17,107 bases of DNA from Aureispira sp045105775. GTDB lineage: Bacteria > Bacteroidota > Bacteroidia > Chitinophagales > Saprospiraceae. Below the pieces are notes generated by a model, which saw only the letters and a program-made list of their open reading frames with translations, ran no database searches and was not told the origin of the DNA. Position 1 is the stretch's first letter. Each line of letters starts with the position of its first letter. The stretch lies in the NCBI GenBank assembly GCA_045105775.1, contig JBGCDW010000183.1, positions 1 to 17,107 of the forward strand. The letters run 5' to 3'. The position numbers and the translations under genes were made by a program. Below are positions 8,042-15,577 of the stretch, in pieces.

Positions 8042-9162
8042 CGAATGCCCTGTTCTTGTTGTGCACGGATAATTCTTCTAACTTCGCTGGAAGTTTCTGT
8101 AAAGATACCTTTGGGCCAATCTCTATTGGGTAGATTTCCATAACAATCTACTTCTATTCTTCGCAAGATACTCTGATTGCTTTCTTCTTGATAATCAACG
8201 TAGTAAATTGCTAAATCTTCTGGACGGAGTTTTCTTTGAGCCACCAAGGCTCTCATTCGCAATAAAAAGTTTTCAGAATGGGTTTCGACCAAATAATGCC
8301 TATTATTATCCTCTATATATGAATCTACAAAACGCTCTGCCAAATTGCCATGAGCGGCTGGGTGCAAATGTGTTTCGGGTTCTTCTATAACAATTAATGT
8401 TTCCTCTGAAGCAGGCATAAATGAACGAACAATCAAAGGCAGTACTTGTCGTATCCCTGAGCCTGTATCTGTAATATCAATAGCAGCTATCGTATCTGTA
8501 GACAGTGTAATTTCATAAGAAGGAGTTGTGCCCGATATTTCCCTAACTTGTATATACCATCCTTCAAAATTTTCCTTAAACCAAGCATTAATAGAACTCA
8601 GAACATTATTCTGGTCTCTATGATACTGCACTAATAAACTAAATGCGGCTTTTCCCTTTAGCCCTACCCGATCATACTCCTCTGAAATATCACGCAATGG
8701 AAAAGTGGGAAATTCACGAAAAGCTCCAATGTAATCTGTTGTTAAGGTAATAGTCTCAAGAGGATTTGTGTTATTCCGCAGTCCGTTCAATTCTAAATCA
8801 GCTAAAGCTAGATCAACTCCATTTTCTTGGTAAGAACGAATATATAAATTATAAGACCTAGACTGTAAACCCATTAATACAGAAACACTTTCTTCGCTTG
8901 AAGCCATTCCTAGCTTTAGTTCAAATGGTTCTCTATTATAAAATAAATCTGCATATCCTTGCCCTGCTCTTGCTCCTTTATAATTCAATTTTAATGGATT
9001 CGTTCCTCCTTCCTTAAGAGAACCTTCCAAAATAACAGGCAGCTTTAACACAGCACTTTTGCCACTATTATTTTTACCAATAATGAGTGTAATTGGGCAC
9101 AATTCCAATTCCTGTTCTTCCTTAAACAATTTATAATTTTGAAATGATATTCTTTTAATCAT
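8038..9162 (-). CDS. OLD/RecF-like AAA ATPase with DUF3696-type C-terminus
   Basis: This 374-aa ATPase has a complete ABC/SMC-type nucleotide-binding site. Walker A is GKNNSGKS (29-36), after a typical KRISFQNYKLF start. The signature-like DTGSGIRQVLP lies at 232-242, Walker B with its catalytic acidic pair is LIVIEEPETHLHP (256-268), and the His switch is LVETHSENFLLR (291-302). The tail, with GNLPNRDWPKGIF (342-354), matches DUF3696 proteins. No coiled-coil arm is present, so it is an OLD/AriA-like rather than an SMC protein. Such ATPases commonly sense infection and control a partner nuclease. It is the first gene of a three-gene overlapping operon and has its own likely promoter 18 nt upstream. 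It shows no fused TOPRIM domain; that is the next gene. Confidence 0.9.
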   Translation of the reverse strand: MIKRISFQNYKLFKEEQELELCPITLIIGKNNSGKSAVLKLPVILEGSLKEGGTNPLKLNYKGARAGQGYADLFYNREPFELKLGMASSEESVSVLMGLQSRSYNLYIRSYQENGVDLALADLELNGLRNNTNPLETITLTTDYIGAFREFPTFPLRDISEEYDRVGLKGKAAFSLLVQYHRDQNNVLSSINAWFKENFEGWYIQVREISGTTPSYEITLSTDTIAAIDITDTGSGIRQVLPLIVRSFMPASEETLIVIEEPETHLHPAAHGNLAERFVDSYIEDNNRHYLVETHSENFLLRMRALVAQRKLRPEDLAIYYVDYQEESNQSILRRIEVDCYGNLPNRDWPKGIFTETSSEVRRIIRAQQEQGIR

Positions 9163-9179
9163 TGAAATGATACTTTTAT

Positions 9180-9187
9180 CAAAAATA
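9180..9187 (-). promoter_or_regulatory. Probable -7 box for the ATPase operon
   Basis: Read on the minus strand this is TATTTTTG, an exact match to the Bacteroidota -7 consensus TAnnTTTG, ending 17 nt before the ATPase ATG. I could not find a good -33 TTG at the expected 19-21 nt. The call rests on the -7 box and on the 148-nt gap after the HNH gene. Confidence 0.4.
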
Positions 9188-9310
9188 CACTAAACTATTA
9201 ACAGCTCCGTTTGACACACACAAATATTCTCTTTAAAGAAGATTCTTAATAGACTTGCCTAAAGGTAGGGTTTTACTATTATAACTAATGTGTTTCTTAA
9301 CATCGAATTT

Positions 9311-10432
9311 CTACCCCAAATGATTATAATCCCAACCTCCTGCAAACCCCAAATTCTGTGCTTGCTGCATAAGAGGTTCTATAGTATTTAACAATTCCTG
9401 TGTAAATTGTTTGCGTGTCAACTGCCCAACTGATGTTTTGTACAACAAATCATACTCCTCCAACAATTTAAGATTCTGGGGCTTTTGTTGGATAAAACGC
9501 TGCACGGCTTGGTATTGCAGTTGGGCAAAAGGCTCCCAATATTGCCGATGTGGTAGCCGATTGTTCTTACTAGAATTGAGCGAATTGGGTTGTGGCGACA
9601 AATTCCACAATTGGTCGTGCAGTACAAAGCTCCAGGGCACAAAATGATCAATAGACCACTGGGCTTGTAGCGGCTGTTGGGTATACAAACAATACAGGGG
9701 CGGCAGTTCGGGTTGTAATACCACCTTCCAGAATTTATTAGCATTCGCCGTATTGGGTTTTTGATTATGAGGAGAGCCTATCTTGGCTCCAACACTGGGC
9801 ACACTAGGATTGCGCCTACGCAGAAACTCCGCCAAATTCCACCAACAGAACTCTTGCAAAATCTTATAATGCTGTTGCAAATAAATCCGCCATTCTGATT
9901 GAACAGTAAGACTATTACCAGTAGAGCTAAGTTTGGAGTTTATTTTGTAAATGGGGGCTTTTTCGGCCACCCCAAAATATCTTTGAGCAGTATCAATGAT
10001 GCGTTTTTTGGAGTAAGCACCTGTAACAAAGGGGCGTAAAGAACGGTACGGCACTTCCTTTTCTAGTTTTTTAACAGCCTTAATCAATTCCTTTTCCTCT
10101 TCAGAATTATCTTTGGCCGACCAGCAAATATGTAAATAGTCTTCGATCTCTTCTTGCTTAGAAAGTTCATTCAAATCACTGATAGCCAGCATTCGCTTCA
10201 TAATCTCTGGCAATTGGTCACCGCCGCCAAATTCCAATTTGTAGTACACTACGGTATGCCAACTCAGACTTACCATTCGTATCAGTAAATCTCTAAACCA
10301 AATCGTTTCCTTCTCTTGTGCGTGCTCTAACAATGCCCAAAACCAATAAAACTTATAAGAAGTGGTCGTATTGTTGAATATTTGCGAAAGCTCTGTAACG
10401 CGTAGTTGCTCGTGGTGTAGTAGTGTAGCCAT
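9311..10432 (-). CDS. HNH endonuclease domain protein
   Basis: This is a 373-aa protein with a C-terminal HNH nuclease core. It reads CLYT (248-251), then WSIDHFVPWSFVLHDQLWNL (259-278, with Asp262-His263 as the probable catalytic pair and Asn277), then NSLNSSKNNRLP (283-294). The N-terminal 240 residues are not assigned to a domain. They begin with FNNTTTSYKFYWFWALLEHA (19-38), which I recall as typical of a family of HNH proteins near defence genes. Only one cysteine is present, so the structural zinc knuckle of some HNH enzymes is absent. The gene runs in the same direction as the ATPase cassette, 148 nt upstream. A shared transcript is possible, though a separate promoter precedes the ATPase. 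Membership of the same system is unproven. Confidence 0.82.
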   Translation of the reverse strand: MATLLHHEQLRVTELSQIFNNTTTSYKFYWFWALLEHAQEKETIWFRDLLIRMVSLSWHTVVYYKLEFGGGDQLPEIMKRMLAISDLNELSKQEEIEDYLHICWSAKDNSEEEKELIKAVKKLEKEVPYRSLRPFVTGAYSKKRIIDTAQRYFGVAEKAPIYKINSKLSSTGNSLTVQSEWRIYLQQHYKILQEFCWWNLAEFLRRRNPSVPSVGAKIGSPHNQKPNTANANKFWKVVLQPELPPLYCLYTQQPLQAQWSIDHFVPWSFVLHDQLWNLSPQPNSLNSSKNNRLPHRQYWEPFAQLQYQAVQRFIQQKPQNLKLLEEYDLLYKTSVGQLTRKQFTQELLNTIEPLMQQAQNLGFAGGWDYNHLG

Positions 10433-10627
10433 ACACCTAAGATACTATTTTTTGTGGTAGATGATAAATCGAATAGCAATGTTATGGCTGCATCTTTTAT
10501 CCCACTTCCGTACTTCTCATGCAATCGCATCTAATCGATTACCAAAACATTAAAAACAACCGCCAAATAATACAGAACACTCATAATCAATCTATTAAAA
10601 AGACCATTTTTTTTACTTTTTTTTCTT

Positions 10628-10647
10628 TATACCAAGAAATAGGTATA
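10628..10647 (+). repeat. TATACC element, copy 1
   Basis: The sequence TATACCAAGAAATAGGTATA is itself an inverted repeat (TATACC/GGTATA). It matches 19 of 20 positions of the element at 11988-12007, and a more diverged copy starts at 15830. Confidence 0.75.
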
Positions 10648-10653
10648 TTATTT

Positions 10654-10701
10654 TTTACTTTTTTTACAGGATTTATGCTCCAACTAAATACTATATCTTT
10701 G
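10654..10701 (+). promoter_or_regulatory. Probable promoter of radC-like copy A
   Basis: A T-rich block ending TTTACAGGATTTAT (identical over 23 nt with 15856-15878) is followed by TATCTTTG (10694-10701), an exact TAnnTTTG -7 box. Conservation in both copies supports a functional promoter. A TTG at -33 is absent, so the T-rich block may replace it. A start here would give a leader of about 445 nt. Confidence 0.5.
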
Positions 10702-11033
10702 TATCATCAAGTCATAGACAAACAACGTTCAAAATAAGTATGCTAATTCAAGTTAGCTTTGTCTCAATCATTAAGTCACTAGAAATCAATTTATTAATCC
10801 CTTTATTTTGAACGCTTAGTATACGCTCTATTGGATTACTTTGCTTCGTCAATCTACAAAACGATTGCAGACAAATTATGTCCCATAATACAGGCTATAA
10901 AACCACCTGAATAACTGTCAAAAAAGTAAAATATCCGTAGTAGCTGTCACTAAATTTTATTGGTTGTGTACGTGTTCATCTGTGAGCGTAATAATCTGTG
11001 GGAAGATTCATAGGTGTGCGTAATCATGTGGGA

Positions 11034-11061
11034 GTAGTGGTGTAGCTCTATGCACCACTAC
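11034..11061 (+). ncRNA. Conserved leader hairpin A
   Basis: GTAGTGGTGTA (11034-11044) pairs with TGCACCACTAC (11051-11061). This gives 11 pairs including one G-U, around a 6-nt loop GCTCTA. The same stem with the same loop size but a different loop sequence occurs at 16145-16172. It lies 91 nt before the radC-like ATG and has no T-run, so it is not a simple terminator. It could be an RNA leader element or a DNA-level recognition hairpin. Confidence 0.6.
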
Positions 11062-11152
11062 ATACCCACTTCTTCGGTTCCTGCTATATCAATATTTGTT
11101 TGATAGCTGCTTCACAATGGCCATACAACTACTCCATTCATTTATTTTTCTT

Positions 11153-11794
11153 ATGAACATTCATTTATCTAAGATCAACAATATAAAATTGCTCCACTCC
11201 AAACACCTTTATAGTATTATGCAAAAAATACTATTGCAAGAGGACAAAATAAAACAAAACGAAGAACATTTTTGGACTTTGGGTTTAACTAGCAATAACC
11301 AATTGTTATTTATAGAATTAATAAACCAAGGTACTGTTAACAAAACACTTGTAGAGTCCAGAGAAGTCTACAGCCAAGCACTAAAAAAAAAAGCAGCCAA
11401 GATTATTCTATGCCACAACCGTCCTAGTGGCGAGCTCCACCCCTCTCAAAAGGACAGAGATCTTACTGATCGACTCATTCAGGTTGGTTTGCTTGTAAAT
11501 TTGCCGATTGTCGATCACCTTATTATTTCAAATACAAGCTATTTATCCTTTAAAGATGTTGGTTTGATAAAAGAATTGGAGCAAAGCATTAGGTCTATGC
11601 CGAAATATGTATTGGCACAACAAATTCGGACCGAGATGTATGAAGTATTAGAAAAACGCGTGGAGGAAATAAAGCAGAAAAGCAAATTAAGAGTCCTTCG
11701 CATTGCAAGCCAACTCAAAAAAAGCGGCATGGAAAACCAGAAGGTAGCCGAATGTACGAATTTGACCCTAGAGGAAGTGAGGGCCTTGGAGTAA
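11153..11794 (+). CDS. RadC-like JAB/MPN domain protein, copy A, with altered JAMM site
   Basis: This 213-aa protein aligns without gaps to the product at 16261-16902, about 57% identical by hand count. Residues 20-138 form a RadC-type MPN/JAB domain: LLFIEL (51-56, Glu55), EVYSQA (71-76), CHNRPSG (87-93), PSQKD (97-101) and VDHLIIS (120-126). The JAMM metal motif His-x-His-x7-Ser-x2-Asp is broken because residue 90 is Arg (CGT) instead of His. The RadC N-terminal helix-hairpin-helix region is missing. A C-terminal tail carries KVAECTNLTLEEVRALE (197-213), resembling a short helix-turn-helix. The start at 11153 is chosen because it gives exactly the length of copy B; an in-frame start at 11096 has no counterpart. 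The cellular role of RadC proteins is unsettled. Confidence 0.88.
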   Translation: MNIHLSKINNIKLLHSKHLYSIMQKILLQEDKIKQNEEHFWTLGLTSNNQLLFIELINQGTVNKTLVESREVYSQALKKKAAKIILCHNRPSGELHPSQKDRDLTDRLIQVGLLVNLPIVDHLIISNTSYLSFKDVGLIKELEQSIRSMPKYVLAQQIRTEMYEVLEKRVEEIKQKSKLRVLRIASQLKKSGMENQKVAECTNLTLEEVRALE

Positions 11795-11987
11795 TCTTCT
11801 CCTATTAAGAACAATATTTTTAATGTAATCCACACAGAACACTCGCATTATATAGCATTTCCTCCAATAACAAAATGCTGTTTATCAATTTTTTACAACG
11901 CTCAACTACGACACAGTAGTAACAAAGCATTTTACGACTCCTCCCTCCTGCCAAATCACGCCCACACCATTTCCTTTCATCCACAAG

Positions 11988-12032
11988 TATACCAAGAAAC
12001 AGGTATATCCATTCTACTATTTTCTTGGTATA
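11988..12032 (+). repeat. TATACC element, orphan copy, in a 12-bp inverted repeat
   Basis: TATACCAAGAAACAGGTATA (11988-12007) differs at one of 20 positions from the element at 10628. A second, inverted half, TTTCTTGGTATA (12021-12032), is the perfect reverse complement of 11988-11999, making a larger hairpin with a 21-nt spacer. No radC-like gene follows. Confidence 0.7.
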
Positions 12033-12154
12033 AATATCCAATATAAATACTCTACATTGATAGGTTCATCCATAGCTAAAAAATGGCTGCTAAAATAATT
12101 GCTTAAACAAAAAATAGAGATAAGCATGAAATTAAATTTTATTTTCACTATATT

Positions 12155-12162
12155 TACATTTG
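12155..12162 (+). promoter_or_regulatory. Possible -7 box for the 125-aa gene
   Basis: TACATTTG matches TAnnTTTG exactly and lies 102 nt before the ATG at 12265. No -33 TTG is found at the proper distance, so confidence is modest. Confidence 0.35.
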
Positions 12163-12264
12163 TTGGATAAATTCATCTTAATGATGTTATTTACCTCAAA
12201 AACAATCACTATTTATTTTAAGTTTTAAAACAATTATCACAACACATTACACAACTACACAACT

Positions 12265-12642
12265 ATGGATCCACAAAACACCACTGTACAAGCACACGAT
12301 GTACAATTGTATTACAACACCTTAAGTAAGAACTACAGTCTTGAATTTTATATCAAAGACTACAAAAAACAAACGGCACCAGTAGATAAAGTGGAGCATA
12401 CCACTTCCTATGAGGCCATCGGCAACCAAGAGACACTATTGCCTGATATAGAATGTGTCGAAACACCTAATCACGATTTGTATTTTTCTATCACTATTGA
12501 TACGAATGAAAAAAAAATCTCCTACGATGACACAGAGTACGATGTAACAATAGTTATACAGGGGAAACAAAATAATCATGGCCCAAGAACATATGTAAAA
12601 CCATCCATTAAGTTTTCGGGAACAAGAGACAAAGATAGATAG
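12265..12642 (+). CDS. Hypothetical protein, 125 aa
   Basis: I do not recognise this protein. It is soluble-looking and hydrophilic, with no signal peptide and no membrane segment. Alternating polar/hydrophobic stretches such as HDLYFSITIDTNEKKISYDD (about 70-89) and YDVTIVIQG (92-100) suggest a mostly beta-strand fold. The C-terminus is basic (residues 112-125). It is on the same strand as the sensor kinase 82 nt downstream, with a hairpin in between. It could be a small partner of the two-component system or an independent gene; the sequence does not say. The ORF is supported by its position, a clean ATG and codon use similar to its neighbours. Confidence 0.6.
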   Translation: MDPQNTTVQAHDVQLYYNTLSKNYSLEFYIKDYKKQTAPVDKVEHTTSYEAIGNQETLLPDIECVETPNHDLYFSITIDTNEKKISYDDTEYDVTIVIQGKQNNHGPRTYVKPSIKFSGTRDKDR

Positions 12643-12670
12643 GAAATATACCCTCAAAATACTTATGGTG

Positions 12671-12706
12671 TAGAGATGGTTATCTCCAAAATGATGACCA
12701 TCTCTA
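12671..12706 (+). terminator. Strong hairpin between hypothetical gene and kinase
   Basis: TAGAGATGGTTATC (12671-12684) pairs with GATGACCATCTCTA (12693-12706): 14 pairs including one G-U, around an 8-nt loop. It starts 28 nt after a stop codon and ends 18 nt before the kinase ATG. A T-run comes only 13 nt later, so it may be an imperfect terminator, a 3' stabiliser or an attenuator of the kinase gene. Confidence 0.5.
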
Positions 12707-12724
12707 TTATGAAATACCGTTTTT

Positions 12725-14890
12725 ATGAAACTAAAACTAACCTATATTTTTTTGTTGTGGTGGTCTTCTTATTTGTATGGAACCCCCATAAATAGTTTAT
12801 ATCAATTACTTGATCAGAAATCAACAACGCTTCAAGTACGACTTAGCACACATTTACAATTAGCAGATATCCTGCGAAAACAAGGAAATGCCACCAAGGC
12901 TGCTAGTCATATTGCAATGGTAGAAAAACAACTCGCACAACATGATTTCCCACATATAAAGGTTCATTGGTATTTGGCCAAAGGACTATTGGCTTACAGT
13001 CAATATAGAGATGAGGAAGCATTCGTTTTGTTTAAAGAAGGCTACCAACTCAATCAACAATATCAGGCAGGTTTTTGCTTTGATTTTTGTAGTAGATTGG
13101 CAAAAATAAGCCCTACTTCAGTAGCAGAGATTTATATAAAAAAAGGCTTAGATTGTCCTTTGACCACTAATAAAAAAATTGCCTTACAAGAACAATTAGG
13201 CAACTTATATACCCAACAAAAAAAGTATATAGAGGCATTAGAACTCTATGCGAGCAATCAACAAATTGCACAAAAAATCAAGGATACCCTATTAGAAAGC
13301 AATGCTTGTCTAAATATTGGAAGTGTATACCTTATTGAAGGGAAGTGGAGCAAAGCTGCTAATTTTTACTTAAAAAGTGCCCACTTAAAAGAAAAAGTAG
13401 AAGACCAACAAGGGCTAGTTGATGTACATCACAATATTGCAGCCGTTTATTCTAATCAGAAACAGTATGATAAAAGCTTGGAATATTACCAAAAATGTGC
13501 CGCGTATTATAGTAACAACAAAGATACGACTGAATTGCTAGAGGTGTGGCGTAATATAGCTGGTGTTTATATTTTCCAAAAAAAATATGACCAAGCAACG
13601 GATTTACTCCAACAGATCTTGGTCTTATTACCACAATTTCCAAATCCTGATGTTGCCTTAAACACGCAGATGAATCTAGGAGCTGTTTACCTAAAAAAAC
13701 AGCTTTATCCAAAAGCATTAGAGTTGTTTGAAACTTCGCTACAAATCGCTCAACACCAAAAAAAGCACCGTTCTTTGGTGACTATTAACAACTTTTTGGG
13801 GGATGTGCATTACTGCCTCAAAGCATATGAGCAATCGATTGTTTATCACAAAGCAGCACTCTCATTAAGCCAAAAGTACAATAACCTAGAAGAGCAAAGC
13901 TCTGCTCTATTTGGCCTTTACGAATCCAATAAGCATTTAGGGCATTCCAATAAAGCCCTAAACTGGTACGAGCAATACATGGTTGTCAAAGACAGCCTAT
14001 ACACTATAGCAACCACCAGTAGCATTTCGGAATTGCAAGCAAAATATAATGCTCAACAAAAAGAACAAGCCATTCGGCAACTCCATATAGAGAACAAAAA
14101 CATTGCCCTAGAGAACAAGCTCAAAACCAAGCAACTCTATTTATCCTTATTAGGTAGTGCCTTGCTGCTCTGTATAATAGGAATGCTGTGGTGGTATCGC
14201 TACCAGCGACAAAAAGCCCTCTTGCATCAAAAAGAGATTCGTCAATTGCTCAATCAACAAGAAATTGAAATTCTAAATGCTGTAGTAGAGGCACAACAAA
14301 AAGAACGAATATATCTAGGCAAGGAAGTACACGACACCTTGGGCAGTTTTTTGGCGATGCTTAGATTGCAACACGAAGCGAATAAGGATTTGGTGGATCA
14401 TCCTACTTATCGCAAACAATACCTACTCATGGAAGAACTCCTTGGGCAAATGGCAACAGAAGTGCGAAGCATTGCCCATCAATTGTATACAGGCAAACAA
14501 TTTTCTTTTGATTTAAGAACAGCCATCGAACAACTGGTGAAGCGTATTCGAAACATCCAGCAATTGGACATAGCCTTTCATTATATTGGCAAACGATTTG
14601 AATTGCCCCGTGATTTAGAATTGATGTTGTATCGAGTGATACAGGAATTATTGGCAAATATTCTAAAACATGCACAAGCCTTTTCAGCCACCGTACAAAT
14701 CAACCAGAGTGACACCGAAATTATGCTGATGGTTGAAGATGATGGTCGGGGATTTGATACGACTACATCCCCCCTGGGACTTGGCTTGCGTAGCATTCGA
14801 GAGCGTGTAGCCTCATTTGCGGGAACACTCCAAATCGACTCCTACTCCAAAAGAGGCACCACCACTGTTATTATTATTCCTATGAATTGA
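12725..14890 (+). CDS. TPR-containing sensor histidine kinase (HisKA_3/NarX-type)
   Basis: This is a 721-aa membrane sensor kinase. A signal peptide (about 1-19, ending YLYGT) suggests the sensory part is exported. About six or more TPR units follow (roughly 155-425), for example LGNLYTQQKKYIEALELY and IAAVYSNQKQYDKSLEYY. After a coiled coil (about 432-470) comes one membrane helix (471-490), then a second coiled coil. The HisKA_3 box ERIYLGKEVHDTLG (527-540) has phospho-acceptor His536. The ATPase domain carries the N-box ELLANILKHA (641-650, Asn645), DDGRGFD (672-678) and GLGLRSIRERV (685-695). All catalytic residues are present. The ligand sensed by the periplasmic TPR domain is unknown. 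The cognate regulator gene follows after 54 nt. Confidence 0.93.
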   Translation: MKLKLTYIFLLWWSSYLYGTPINSLYQLLDQKSTTLQVRLSTHLQLADILRKQGNATKAASHIAMVEKQLAQHDFPHIKVHWYLAKGLLAYSQYRDEEAFVLFKEGYQLNQQYQAGFCFDFCSRLAKISPTSVAEIYIKKGLDCPLTTNKKIALQEQLGNLYTQQKKYIEALELYASNQQIAQKIKDTLLESNACLNIGSVYLIEGKWSKAANFYLKSAHLKEKVEDQQGLVDVHHNIAAVYSNQKQYDKSLEYYQKCAAYYSNNKDTTELLEVWRNIAGVYIFQKKYDQATDLLQQILVLLPQFPNPDVALNTQMNLGAVYLKKQLYPKALELFETSLQIAQHQKKHRSLVTINNFLGDVHYCLKAYEQSIVYHKAALSLSQKYNNLEEQSSALFGLYESNKHLGHSNKALNWYEQYMVVKDSLYTIATTSSISELQAKYNAQQKEQAIRQLHIENKNIALENKLKTKQLYLSLLGSALLLCIIGMLWWYRYQRQKALLHQKEIRQLLNQQEIEILNAVVEAQQKERIYLGKEVHDTLGSFLAMLRLQHEANKDLVDHPTYRKQYLLMEELLGQMATEVRSIAHQLYTGKQFSFDLRTAIEQLVKRIRNIQQLDIAFHYIGKRFELPRDLELMLYRVIQELLANILKHAQAFSATVQINQSDTEIMLMVEDDGRGFDTTTSPLGLGLRSIRERVASFAGTLQIDSYSKRGTTTVIIIPMN

Positions 14891-14944
14891 AATCGGAGGC
14901 ATTGATAGAACCTCGACCACTCCTTATTACCTAAAAAACAAACC

Positions 14945-15577
14945 ATGATAAACGTTTTCATTACCGACGACCATCAAGTTATTATTAATGGACTGATGCG
15001 GCTCTTAGATGCTTCCCCAGAAATTAAAATTATTGGCACCGCACTTAATGGTGCTATGCTGCTCGACCAACTCAACACACAACAACCTGATTTAATTTTG
15101 CTGGATATTAGTATGCCTGTTATGAATGGTATTCAGGCAGCCAAAGCCATAAAAAAACTATACCCTGCTATCAAAATTTTAGTATTTACCACTTTTATAG
15201 ATAAAACCAAGGTCAAAAAAATAACCAAAGTTGGCGTAGATGGCTATCTCTTGAAGGATAGTAAGCGTGATGAATTAATTCATGCCATCAAAACGATTAT
15301 GGGTGGTACCAACTATTACGACCATCGAGTAGTAGACTTAGTTATGCATGATTACAAAAACACTTCATCCATATCCAAAATGGTTTTGCTCACCAAAAGA
15401 GAACAGGAAGTGACTCGATTAATTGCCCAAGGAAAAAGCACCAAAGAAATCGCAGAAGAACTCTTTATCAGCCCACTTACCGTGGATACTCATCGCAGAA
15501 ATATCTTTACAAAATTGGGTATCAACAAAACGGCTGCTTTGATCAATTATGCCCATGACAATGGTTTTATGGACTAA
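14945..15577 (+). CDS. LuxR/NarL-family response regulator
   Basis: This 210-aa protein has a receiver domain (1-120) with acidic pair Asp8-Asp9, phospho-acceptor Asp54 in LLDISMP (52-58), Thr82 and Lys104. A C-terminal GerE/LuxR helix-turn-helix follows (about 148-205), with LTKREQEVTRLIAQGKSTKE (149-168) and SPLTVDTHRRNIFTKLGI (176-193). It is a phosphorylation-controlled DNA-binding transcription factor. It lies 54 nt after the kinase on the same strand and is almost certainly its partner and co-transcribed. Target genes are not evident; the upstream 125-aa gene is one candidate. The length and all key residues are normal for the family. Confidence 0.95.
   Translation: MINVFITDDHQVIINGLMRLLDASPEIKIIGTALNGAMLLDQLNTQQPDLILLDISMPVMNGIQAAKAIKKLYPAIKILVFTTFIDKTKVKKITKVGVDGYLLKDSKRDELIHAIKTIMGGTNYYDHRVVDLVMHDYKNTSSISKMVLLTKREQEVTRLIAQGKSTKEIAEELFISPLTVDTHRRNIFTKLGINKTAALINYAHDNGFMD

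Larger units (their letters stand above)
10628..11152 (+). repeat. Leader copy A of the repeated radC-like unit
   Basis: This 525-nt non-coding stretch aligns with 15830-16260. Conserved in both copies are the TATACC element, a 23-nt identical block (10654-10676), a promoter-like -7 box, a patch ATCCCTTTATTT (10798-10809), and a region from about 10960 to 11065 that ends in a perfect-stem hairpin. This copy is about 95 nt longer, with unmatched sequence roughly at 10850-10959. It also has a private 12-bp inverted repeat, CGTTCAAAATAA (10726-10737) against TTATTTTGAACG (10803-10814). No credible ORF lies inside it. Confidence 0.8.
11795..12264. other. Intergenic region with orphan TATACC element
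   Basis: These 470 nt lie between radC-like copy A and the 125-aa gene. The first 190 nt show nothing recognisable. From 11988 there is a TATACC element inside a 12-bp inverted repeat. It is followed at about 12034-12062 by sequence resembling a decayed form of the leader promoter block: TCCAA then TAAATACT and TTG in the same order as at 10679-10701. A TAnnTTTG box lies at 12155. Confidence 0.5.

Noticed and set aside
8038..10432. Classical Septu (PtuA ATPase plus PtuB HNH)
   Set aside because: The ATPase overlaps a TOPRIM gene rather than an HNH gene, and the HNH gene is separated by 148 nt and a likely promoter. The ATPase tail is of DUF3696 type.
10327..10530. A 67-aa minus-strand ORF at the 5' end of the HNH gene
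   Set aside because: It overlaps the HNH gene in another frame, shows no domain, and the HNH frame continues as a well-supported protein.
10519..10737. A 72-aa plus-strand ORF rich in Phe, Thr and Ile
   Set aside because: It lies over the T-rich promoter block of the repeated leader; the apparent protein is a translation of poly-T sequence and is not conserved in copy B.
11034..11061. Leader hairpin as a rho-independent terminator
   Set aside because: No T-run follows either arm in copy A or copy B, so simple termination is unlikely.
11096..11152. Longer N-terminus for radC-like copy A starting at 11096
   Set aside because: The extra 19 residues do not align with copy B, whereas alignment begins precisely at the methionine at 11153.
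10628..12032. CRISPR array from repeated TATACC elements
   Set aside because: There are only three widely spaced copies, no regular spacers and no cas genes.
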